The position numbers and the translations under genes were made by a program. From positions 64,001 to 128,000 of the forward strand of contig CAUYUJ010018055.1 in assembly GCA_963575745.1 (NCBI GenBank): a stretch of DNA of 64,000 bases. The letters are read 5' to 3'. This DNA is from Prorocentrum cordatum (lineage: Eukaryota; Sar; Dinophyceae; Prorocentrales; Prorocentraceae). The notes beneath the pieces were generated by a model, which did not search any database, was not told the DNA's origin, and worked only from the letters and a program-made list of their open reading frames with translations. This document shows, one piece after another, positions 57,054 through 64,000 of the stretch; position 1 is the stretch's first letter; the number at the start of each line of letters is the position of its first letter.

Positions 57054-57314
57054 CTAGGACGGCCGCACTAATGCACCGTACATCTCGCCAATCCCCACCG
57101 CCGTGATCTGGCGCCAGGCGGGGGGGGGGTGGGGCGGTGCAAGACCATCTCACATCGATTCACCCCGCCACCGTCAGGGGCAACGGGGGGGAGGGGAATG
57201 AGGAAGGGAGGAGGAGGCGGAGGGAGAGGGGGAGGAGGAGGACGAGGAGGAGGAGGATGGAGGCGCATGAGGGGGGGGGAAGATGAGGGGGGATTGGGGG
57301 AGGGAGGAGAGGAG

Positions 57315-57414
57315 NNNNNNNNNNNNNNNNNNNNNNNNNNNNNNNNNNNNNNNNNNNNNNNNNNNNNNNNNNNNNNNNNNNNNNNNNNNNNNNNNNNNNN
57401 NNNNNNNNNNNNNN
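57315..57414. other. Assembly gap, 100 N
   Basis: Exactly 100 undetermined bases, the usual placeholder for a gap of unknown size. It is bounded by a GGA-rich and a CAT-rich tract and falls within the probable gene, so exons may be missing. Confidence 0.99.
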
Positions 57415-57429
57415 CATCATCATCATCAG

Positions 57430-57467
<38 letters not shown>

Positions 57468-57507
57468 CCATCATCATCATCACCGTCCTAATCGTCATCG
57501 TCTCCTT

Positions 57508-57589
57508 GGGCGGCGGAAGCGCGAAACACGTGCATGTTCTTGCATTTGCCGCAGCAGTGGCATCCAGCCGCACCCTTGAGGCTTTTCGC
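57508..57589 (-). CDS. Probable gene, short Cys-rich exon
   Basis: After CCCTCTTAG (acceptor-like, pyrimidine-rich on the minus strand) the frame reads AKSLKGAAGCHCCGKCKNMH, VFRASAAQ. It joins in phase to the preceding exon, which ends DEKAHKE, giving a run of the form DE-A-K...KGAxG..C..C.N. That is the central signature I associate with the dinoflagellate family. Three CxxC-like pairs suggest zinc binding. The downstream donor is uncertain: AAG followed by GAGACG is possible, as dinoflagellates allow non-GT donors. Confidence 0.55.
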
Positions 57590-57754
57590 CTAAGAGGGGA
57601 GAGTGGGCGAGGATGGTTGGGGAGGGGGGTGACAGGGGGCGCGCGGGGACGGGCGGGAACACTGGGGGGAAGGGCGGAGGAGGCGGGAGGAAGAGGAGGG
57701 GGTGATGATGAGGGGGAAGGGGGGGAGGAGGGCGAGGGGGGAGGATATCCGAAC

Positions 57755-58099
57755 CTCCTTGTGGGCCTTCTCGTCTTGGATGAAACACAACAGGGTGCAC
57801 TGCAGCACGAACGCGCTGCCGTCTCGACACCCCTCCGACAAACGAATGCCCGACTTAAAATTGAGCAGACCCGTGAAAAACATGTGCAACACACTCTTGA
57901 GGACCCCCGCGTATTCTCCCGCAACAGACTTCAACAACTTGTATTCCAGCACACCAATGGGGAACCACCCCTCGTCGGAAGCCCTGAACGCTTCTGGGAA
58001 CTCCCCAAGGGTCCAGTACAACGCCACGAATTTCCCCACGCTGTCGGGCCGAAGTTGGTTGCCCGTGACGACCTCGTCTCCCCATATCCGCCGCCGTGC
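57755..58099 (-). CDS. Probable gene, second exon
   Basis: The frame reads ARRRIWGDEVVTGNQLRPDS, VGKFVALYWTLGEFPEAFRA, SDEGWFPIGVLEYKLLKSVA, GEYAGVLKSVLHMFFTGLLN, FKSGIRLSEGCRDGSAFVLQ and CTLLCFIQDEKAHKE. It is followed by a GT donor (GTTCGG at 57754-57749) and preceded by an AG at 58100-58101. The intron to the next exon is 165 bp and the phase is 0. The GDE..(T)PGN.LRPD, F..LYW, W..IG and DE.A.K pattern matches, from memory, a widely repeated dinoflagellate protein family without assigned function. No frameshift occurs in this exon. Confidence 0.7.
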
Positions 58100-58253
58100 C
58101 TCGCACGAGCTGGAGTGTCCTCAGGTCCTCACGTGGTGTCTGTGTTATGTTCCCTGTTCCACGGATTATAAAATTTCAAGCCTCTGACCCACAACCAAGG
58201 CACAGTGGCAGGGTGGGCCGAAGGCCACGAGCTAATGAGGCGGCCAATCTTAC

Positions 58254-58638
58254 CTTTCAAATATGTAGAAACAAAACGGCCGAACGAATCGAACGTGCAC
58301 AGATGATGCAACAGGGCAGCTGGATGAATGACCGTCCACTCAAGGACGCCGCCGCCAACGGTTGGCAGAGACAGCGTCTGCAATACGTGGCCGTATTGGT
58401 TGGATAAGCCACGCACATGGTCGGCCACGATTTTCCCTGCGTTGCTGGCCGTGCTCGCGTCCACATCTACTAAACCAGCTGTGATCCTGGCGACGGCGCT
58501 GCTCGACACCCGCAACCCCCCGTCTCGAACGCCCTGCAGAATCCGAGCCTTTTTGTCGGGCGGTCTCGAGGAAACATCCTGGGGCGGTCTTTTGGCCATC
58601 GCCAAGACATGCAACTTGGGCCTAAACGTCGACAGCAC
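58254..58638 (-). CDS. Probable gene, first exon
   Basis: It starts at an ATG at 58638 or, more likely, at the internal ATG at 58599 (MAKRPPQDVSSRPPDKKARI). It continues as LQGVRDGGLRVSSSAVARIT, SNQYGHVLQTLSLPTVGGGV, LEWTVIHPAALLHHLCTFDS and FGRFVSTYLK, ending at AAAG followed by GTAAGA, a standard donor. The intron to the next exon would be 154 bp. The simplest junction leaves the phase off by one, so either the acceptor differs or the copy is damaged. The text YG..LQTL.LP..GGG..W...P.ALL..LC matches the family start. Confidence 0.65.
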
Positions 58639-58827
58639 CCGAGCCCTCGCGGGATCTCTTGGTGGCTTCTTAGGGGTATCGTGGACGCCTCATGGGGGCT
58701 TAGTGGGGCTTCTCGCTGGCCGCTTAGCGTGCCTCTGGGGGCCTCGTTGGGGGGGGGGGCTTCTTAAGGGCTTCTCGGGCGTTACGCAACTCACTCGTAA
58801 ATCCAACCAGCCGTCTAGGGCGTAGGC

Positions 58828-60016
58828 GGAGGAGGAGGAGAAGGAGGAGGAGGAGGAGGAGGAGGAGGAAGATGAGGAGGACGGGGATAAGGGGGAGAAG
58901 GAGAGGGCTGAGGAGGAGAAGGAGTTGGAAGAGGTGGGCGAGGAAGGAGGGCGAGGACCAGCCGAATAGCCAGAGGCATATTGAACGCCTCTCGGATGTC
59001 TCGTGGACGCCTGTTGGACGTTGTTTGTGGTTTCTGGGGGGGGGGGTACCTTGGCGGTCGAGGGAGGCTCTTGGGCGTCTTGGGCGCCTCGGGGAGGGGG
59101 GGAGCTCTTGGGGCCGCTTGGGAACACCCACCCCCCCACTACAGGTTACGGCGAGTGACCCCCCTGTGGACTCCAAGGGTTCACTATGACGTAGTAGCGC
59201 TTTTGCGGACCCCCTAAAGAGCGCCCGTAGCAGTTCAGTGTTGGCTATTCCAACAACGCCCCCCCAATTCCTGTCATCCTCCCTTGGTGTGGCCATCGGA
59301 ACCCGAGGGGCCAGAATCCTATGGGCCAGAACCCGATGGGCCTGAACCCTATGGGCCAGAACCCCATGGGCCAGAACCCTATGGGCCAGGAGCCTATGGG
59401 CCAGAACCCTACGGGCCAGAACCCTATGGGCCAGAACCCTATGGGCCAGAACCCTATGGGCCAGAAGCCTATGGGCCAGAACCCTATGGGCCAGAACCCT
59501 ATGGGCCAGAACCACATGGGCCAGAACCCTACGGGCCAGAACCCTATGGGCCAGAACCTTATGGGCCAGAACCCTATGGGCCAGAATCCTATGGGCCAGA
59601 ACCCTATGGGCCAGAACCCTATGGGCCAGTACCCTATGGCCCCTATGGGCCAGAACCCTATGGGCCAGAACCCGATGGGCCATGGGCCAGAACCCCATGG
59701 GCCAGAACCCTATGGGCCAGAACCCTATGGGCCAGAACCCTATGGGCCAGAACCCTATGGGCCAGAACCCCATGGGCCAGAACCCCATGGGCCACAACCC
59801 TATGGGCCAGAACCCTATGGGCCAGAACCCTATATGGGCCAGTGGGCCAGAACCCTATATGGGCCAGAACCATATATGGGCCATAACCTAATATATGGGC
59901 CAGAACCCCACTTGTGCAACTTGAAGTCGTCATCTCCACTGCTCGCGCAACCATCACACCCTCCCACACGTCGTTTCTGGATGGGCTGGTGGGGATACGC
60001 GAAGCGTCGGCAATTT
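58828..60016 (+). repeat. Large dispersed repeat, copy 2
   Basis: (GGA)n, then GGCGAGGACCAGCCGAATAG and CGCCTCTCGGATGTCTC near its start, and TTTCTGGATGGGCTGGTGGG and ATACGCGAAGCGTCGGCAAT at its end, matching 52937-54370. Its middle holds the 15-bp minisatellite. Confidence 0.65.
59317..59905 (+). repeat. 15-bp minisatellite (ATGGGCCAGAACCCT)n
   Basis: About 38 units, most identical, with single-base variants and a few short insertions. Because 15 is divisible by three and the unit lacks stops, most frames are open (PYGPE, MGQNP and WARTL forward; GFWPI and VLAHR reverse). A true protein cannot be chosen from this; no start context or conserved flank supports one. Confidence 0.95.
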
Positions 60017-60017
60017 G

Positions 60018-60345
60018 TAGTGGATTTCATAACTTTTCGCAACTTTCTATAACTTTTATAACTTCTTACAACTTTTCCTAACTGGCTTACAAATCCATCT
60101 ACAAGAATATAAAGCATGCGCATGCGTTACACTAAAAAATTATAATGTGTGCTTAGTGTGTTCTAATAGGCCCAACAAACATATAACAATATAGAATTTT
60201 CACGGGAATTATAAATCTTTATTTGAATTTGCTAACAAGTTGGCCGATGTATAACTGGTGGTGGGTTCGTTATAAGTTGACTTGAGTCGCTTATAAGCAC
60301 TCTTAGATAATGTTATAAATTGTTTATAAAGGCGCAAACCCCAAA
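60018..60345. other. AT-rich island with ATAACTT repeats
   Basis: It begins with repeated CATAACTTTT/TATAACTT motifs and ends with TTATAAG/TTATAAATT motifs, next to CCCAAACTCACGAAG (60339-60353). This layout is the inverse of the island at 51865-52060. Confidence 0.7.
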
Positions 60346-60547
60346 CTCACGAAGCAAACGTGGTGGTGAGAACACCCGGTGGCGAGTTTTGGGCGATTTG
60401 GGTCATGGTTTTCGAGCGCTGGCTGGTCCAGGGAACGCAAAACCTCGTGGCGACCGCGCGTCCCCAAACCCGGTGGCGACCCAGAATTACTTTTTTGGGG
60501 AATCGGGGAATCACCACCAGGTGTCTCACCACCTGGTTTGGAGACCA

Positions 60548-60650
60548 CCAAGCTGTGTAGGGCCCGCCCCCGCCCCCTTCGGCCGCCGGCACCTGGGCCG
60601 AGGCGGCGACGAGGGAAAGCAGGAGTGCCGCCCAACGCCCGCGCGCCAGC
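60548..60650. repeat. Dispersed GC-rich repeat (pair with 51100-51195)
   Basis: CGCCCCCTTCGGCCGCCGG, then GAGGGCGA/GGCGACGAGGGA and GCCGCCCRACGCC blocks in the same order in both places. Confidence 0.6.
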
Positions 60651-60659
60651 AGAGAGCGA

Positions 60660-60970
60660 AGCGGGGCCGGGCAGCGAGGCAGAGGGAAGGGGAGGGAGAG
60701 GAAAGAACCCGCTGCAGCGCACCACCGCGCGGCTGCACCGCATCGCGAGGTGGAGGGGCGCCCGGCGCACCTGGAGCGCAGCGCGGACCAAACCGCCGCG
60801 GGCAAGGCCTGGCGGACGAGCCGCTGCTGACTGCAGCGCGCCCCGACCACCGCAAACGAACAGCCAAATCCGCGCGGCAACGGAGATGCGGAGAAACAAC
60901 AAAGAGCACGAACTGGAAGACGCCAACAGAGAAGAGGGGAACGAGAATCGGAAAGGGGACCGACTGCACA
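60660..60970 (+). repeat. Direct repeat, copy 1 (pair with 62265-62590)
   Basis: Shared blocks: GGAGAGGAAAGAACCCGCTG-like, CGCACCACCGCGCGGCTGCA-like, GACTGCAGCGC, CAGCCAAATCCGCGCGGCA, GACTGCACA. Same orientation, many substitutions. Confidence 0.7.
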
Positions 60971-61345
60971 AGCCGGATCCTGGCCCGCGCGCAGGCGACG
61001 CACTCGTCGCAACAGCGCCCGGGGCGCGGTGGCGGGGGCGGCGACTGCGCGGGGACTGCGGCGCGCGCGGGGCGCGGGAGCTGCGCGCGCCAGAGGGACC
61101 GCAGCAGCTGCGCGAAACGCACCGGCCGCAGAATCCACAGGGGCCGCGCGATCCGCGCGGGGGTGGGGGCGGGGGGCCGCGTCGGACCAGCCGGGCCGCA
61201 GCGGCCCGCGCGGAGCGCACGGGCGCCCCCCGGTGCAAAGGGCTGGGGGGAGGCGCGCGAGAGCAGCGCGAAGCGCACGGGCCGCGGGAGGTATAGGAAC
61301 CGCGTGGCCGCTCGTGCCGCCCGCGATCCGCGCGGCAGTTCTGGC

Positions 61346-61470
61346 CATCGCTCGGACGTCCTTTCCCTGTGTTTTCTGTTCGGTTTCGTGCGTGGCTCTT
61401 TCACCGAAATGATCAAGGATGCTCCTCGATGGTCCTCGCCGAAGGAAAATACGCACACGTCCGAGCGACG
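61346..61470. mobile_element. MITE-like element, family A copy 2
   Basis: CATCGCTCGGACGT at 61346-61359 and ACGTCCGAGCGACG at 61457-61470 (one mismatch) bound a copy of the 7419-7539 element with the same interior (ATGATCAAGGATGCTCCTCG). Confidence 0.75.
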
Positions 61471-61659
61471 CCAAGAGTTGGCCCTGCGCGCCGCCAGGCA
61501 GGCCCCGCGCGAGCACCGCAGGACGGGGGAACGCCCAGGGCCCAGCGAACGCCGCGTCGCGCGCCCACTCGGGGAGCCTGCCCCCGCCGCCAAGCACTCG
61601 GGCGAGCGCCGCGCCGACCCAGCCAGCCTGCACCCAACCATCCAACACAACGGCATTTT

Positions 61660-61825
61660 GGGGGCGGAAAGATACGGATACGTGTTGTCCCCGGACCGCT
61701 CTTGGGGTGCGTTCTGACCAGAATTTCGAGGCGAATCCAGCGGTGACAACGAGGATTCCCCAGGAGGACCAGGAAAGGCCGAAAACGAAGGGGGACAACA
61801 CGTATCCGTATCTTTTTCTCCCCCG
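61660..61825. mobile_element. MITE-like element with 25-bp perfect TIRs
   Basis: AAAGATACGGATACGTGTTG and five more bases (61668-61692) are the exact complement of 61791-61815. Flanking GGGGG and CCCCC extend the symmetry with mismatches. The interior is about 100 bases, non-coding. Confidence 0.85.
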
Positions 61826-62264
61826 AGGCATGCGTTGAGACGTCCTCACACTGCGCGCGAGGTGGGAGGGAGAGGGCGCGCGCCTTGCGAGAACATCTCG
61901 CTGCTCGGCAGCGACGGGGGCAGAGACGCGCAGCCCGAAGTCTCGGCGCCGTCGTCGTTTGCGGGTTCCCCGCGGCCTCGGCGCCGAAGCAAGGGCCATG
62001 CGCACGTCCAGCGCTGCTGGATGGCAAGGCAAGGTTGGTAAGGAGGGAGGAACAGGCACGGACGAATCGGGAAGAGGAGGAGCAGCAAAACGACCAGACA
62101 GGAGTGCGGCGCCAGGCCTCCCTCCCACGTCGGCTGCCGACGCCTGGCTTGGGCACCTCCAAACTGGGCTCGGAGCGCTGCGGCGCCGCCGCGGAGGCGG
62201 GGGAAGGGAGAGAGGGGGCGCCATCCCACCCATCCGCCAACAAAAAACGAGGGGGGGCGGGCCA

Positions 62265-62590
62265 GAACGGAAGAGCGCGAGGAAGGAGAGGGAAAGAACG
62301 CGTTGCAACGCACCACAGCGCGGCTGCAGCACAGTGGGAACTGGAGCAGCGACAGATGCGCCTGGAACGCAGCCTGAATCAACCCGCCGTCAACGAGGCA
62401 AGACGGACGAAACGTTGCTAACTGCAGCGCCCCGAAGCCCAAATGGCCAGCCAAATCCGCGCGGCATCATCAAGGCGGAGGAACCAGAGAGAACCAAGCG
62501 GAAAAAGGAGGACCCGAACAACGAGCGGGAGAGCGGCGGAGAGAGGGGGGGGAATATACTCAAACGGGCATGGACTGCACAGGCCACATA
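62265..62590 (+). repeat. Direct repeat, copy 2 (pair with 60660-60970)
   Basis: Second copy of the block described for 60660-60970, ending at GGACTGCACAGGCCAC. Confidence 0.7.
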
Positions 62591-62691
62591 TGCGCGGAGG
62601 TAGAGCCTCTCAAAAACGAAATGTTGCACAGGCAACGGCAGGAAAAATGCTTCGAAGCGGGAGATCCTCATGTATGCATCGGTCAGTTCCT

Positions 62692-62722
62692 CCTCCCCTC
62701 CTCCTCCTCCTCCTCCTCCTCC
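62692..62722. repeat. Short (CCT)n tract
   Basis: About ten CCT units. Confidence 0.9.
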
Positions 62723-62839
62723 TCCAAATCCTGATCCTCCTCGTCCACGTTATTTTTTATTGGCCAAGTAGCGCGTAAATTTCCTTGCGATTTATACATA
62801 CGAACGTCGGAATGTGAGCGGGCATGTAAGAAACTGGGT

Positions 62840-63710
62840 GCGCCGAGACATCCTCGCAATATGAACGCGACAGCGCCCGTGATGCACCCTCTAGCGGCCC
62901 CCCCCCTGCGGTCCCCATATGCAATGCCTGCTACATCACGACGACCACGCAACCCTGAAGAATGATAAACGCTATCAAATCATAAAAACCAGAGTTCCAC
63001 ATGAGGCATCCCTACAAACTGGGCGTCAGTGGGTAAGTGCCCTACCCACTATTACACTACAATGGTCTCACACTGGGTATGTCTACTACGTCGCCGCGGC
63101 GCCTCCGCGGCCCTAAAAGGAGACGCGTCGACATTCCCCAAACAAAAGGCTCGATTGACAAATCCCCACAATCTGGGCGCAAACGCACCGGCGATGCACC
63201 CCTTGGCGCCTCCCCCCTGTGGCGCCCAAAAATGATGACTGCTACACCGCGATTGCGGCGGCCTGAAAACACATGTCGAACTTCCACAAGCCACCTGTTC
63301 GCAGGGGACGTCCCCACAATCTGGGCGCCAACGGGCAAGTGTCCGACCCTCTGGCGCCCTCCCTCCCTCTCTGGGGCACCCAAATATTCGCTTTCTGCGT
63401 GGCGGCCTGCAACAAAAAAACACGCCCACCTCAAAAAGCCAGCGTCTCGCGTGAGATATCCCCGACTGCTGGGCGCTAACGGGCAAGTGTCCTGCCCCGT
63501 GGTCGCCCCCCCTTGTGGCGCCCAAGAGCTACGGTTGCGACATCGCCCAACACCACGCGGCCGTGAAAAAGACGCGCCTACATCTGTGCAACAAGCGAAC
63601 CGCTGGAGACATCCCCACAATCTGGGCACGACCCGGTAAGTGATCCATCCCCTGGCGGCACCCCCTTGTGTTGCCCAAGTGCTATCCCTGTCACATCGCG
63701 ATGCTTCTGA
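62840..63710. repeat. Tandem array of ~130-150-bp units
   Basis: About six diverged units. Each has ACATCCCCACAATCTGGGCG or a variant, an AACGGGCAAGTG block, TGGCGCCYCCCCCTTGTGGC and a GCTAC...ACATCGCGA block. It may be satellite-like. Open frames across it are not gene-like. Confidence 0.8.
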
Positions 63711-64000
63711 TCGTGAAATGGAGAAGGAAAAAGGGAGAAGGAATGAATAGATCGAGGCGCGACATGGAAAACAAGAATTCACGACGCAGAAAATGGGAAT
63801 CAACTCCGCAACATCCTCCACGAGACGTGCAACTGCCTGCGCAATGATACATTATAACCGTCGGACCCTTGCTCCGCACGCGTTCGACGGAAACTGGCGG
63901 CAATCAAACTAGCCCAATCTGCTGGGACATCGCTTCGACTTCGACTTTCGTCAAACGTGCGTTTAATTCGCCCATGTCGTCTAGCCCCCCATCTGAAACA
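63711..64000. other. No gene recognised
   Basis: End of the window. Lower-GC DNA without repeat or coding signal that I can identify. Confidence 0.4.

Noticed and set aside
59317-59905. CRISPR-like array
   Set aside because: The repeats are contiguous 15-bp units without spacers, so this is a minisatellite.
60320-62600. Very long Arg/Ala/Pro-rich open frames (up to 661 aa) on both strands
   Set aside because: Composition follows the high GC content. Overlapping frames on both strands are equally open, and the region is made of repeats and MITE-like elements.

Overview
The window reads as nuclear DNA of a dinoflagellate. It is GC-rich, has almost no intact reading frames outside repeats, and carries hundreds of bases of (CAT)n, (CCT)n and (GGA)n tracts. 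It holds relics of two retroelement types whose organisation I associate with dinoflagellates: a LINE with a zinc-finger tail, and a Ty1/copia-type element with a RING-like gag segment. The only plausible multi-exon gene resembles, from memory, a large dinoflagellate-restricted family of unknown function. A Prorocentrum-like genome would fit, but the species cannot be fixed from sequence alone. No rRNA, tRNA, CRISPR array or bacterial-style operon was found. A 100-N assembly gap lies at 57315-57414.

Layout. 0.1-1.4 kb: a cluster of small hairpins sharing one loop core, then two fold-back units that each enclose a microsatellite. 1.9-7.5 kb: two copies of a composite repeat bracketing low-complexity DNA and a broken gag-like or ORF1-like coding region. 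7.5-10.9 kb: GC-rich and microsatellite DNA with no recognisable gene. 11.1-16.3 kb (+): a degenerate LINE (endonuclease, reverse transcriptase, C-terminal zinc fingers). 16.9-17.4 kb: an orphan coding-like segment. 19.25-36.56 kb (-): a very long, decayed Ty1/copia-like element bounded by two similar direct repeats (candidate LTRs). In minus-strand order it has gag with a zinc knuckle, a long Pro/Ala-rich region, a RING-like domain, protease, linker, integrase, reverse transcriptase and RNase H. It is interrupted at 28.65-30.24 kb by a (CAT)n tract and two tandem arrays.

36.6-54.4 kb: mostly non-coding, with fold-back or MITE-like elements, minisatellites, homopolymer tracts and AT-rich islands. 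54.86-58.64 kb (-): the probable gene, at least five exon pieces, with the gap in its middle. 58.8-64.0 kb: a repeat copy carrying a 15-bp minisatellite, an AT-rich island, two MITE-like elements, a duplicated GC-rich block and a tandem array of about 150-bp units.

The most interesting signals are: (1) about 27 copies of a 14-bp GC-rich palindrome scattered through the LTR element, mostly reading as an Ala-Gly-x-Pro-Ala pentapeptide, with compensatory stem changes; (2) hairpins at 228-452 with a constant core and unrelated perfect stems; (3) an unusual density of perfect or near-perfect inverted-repeat elements.
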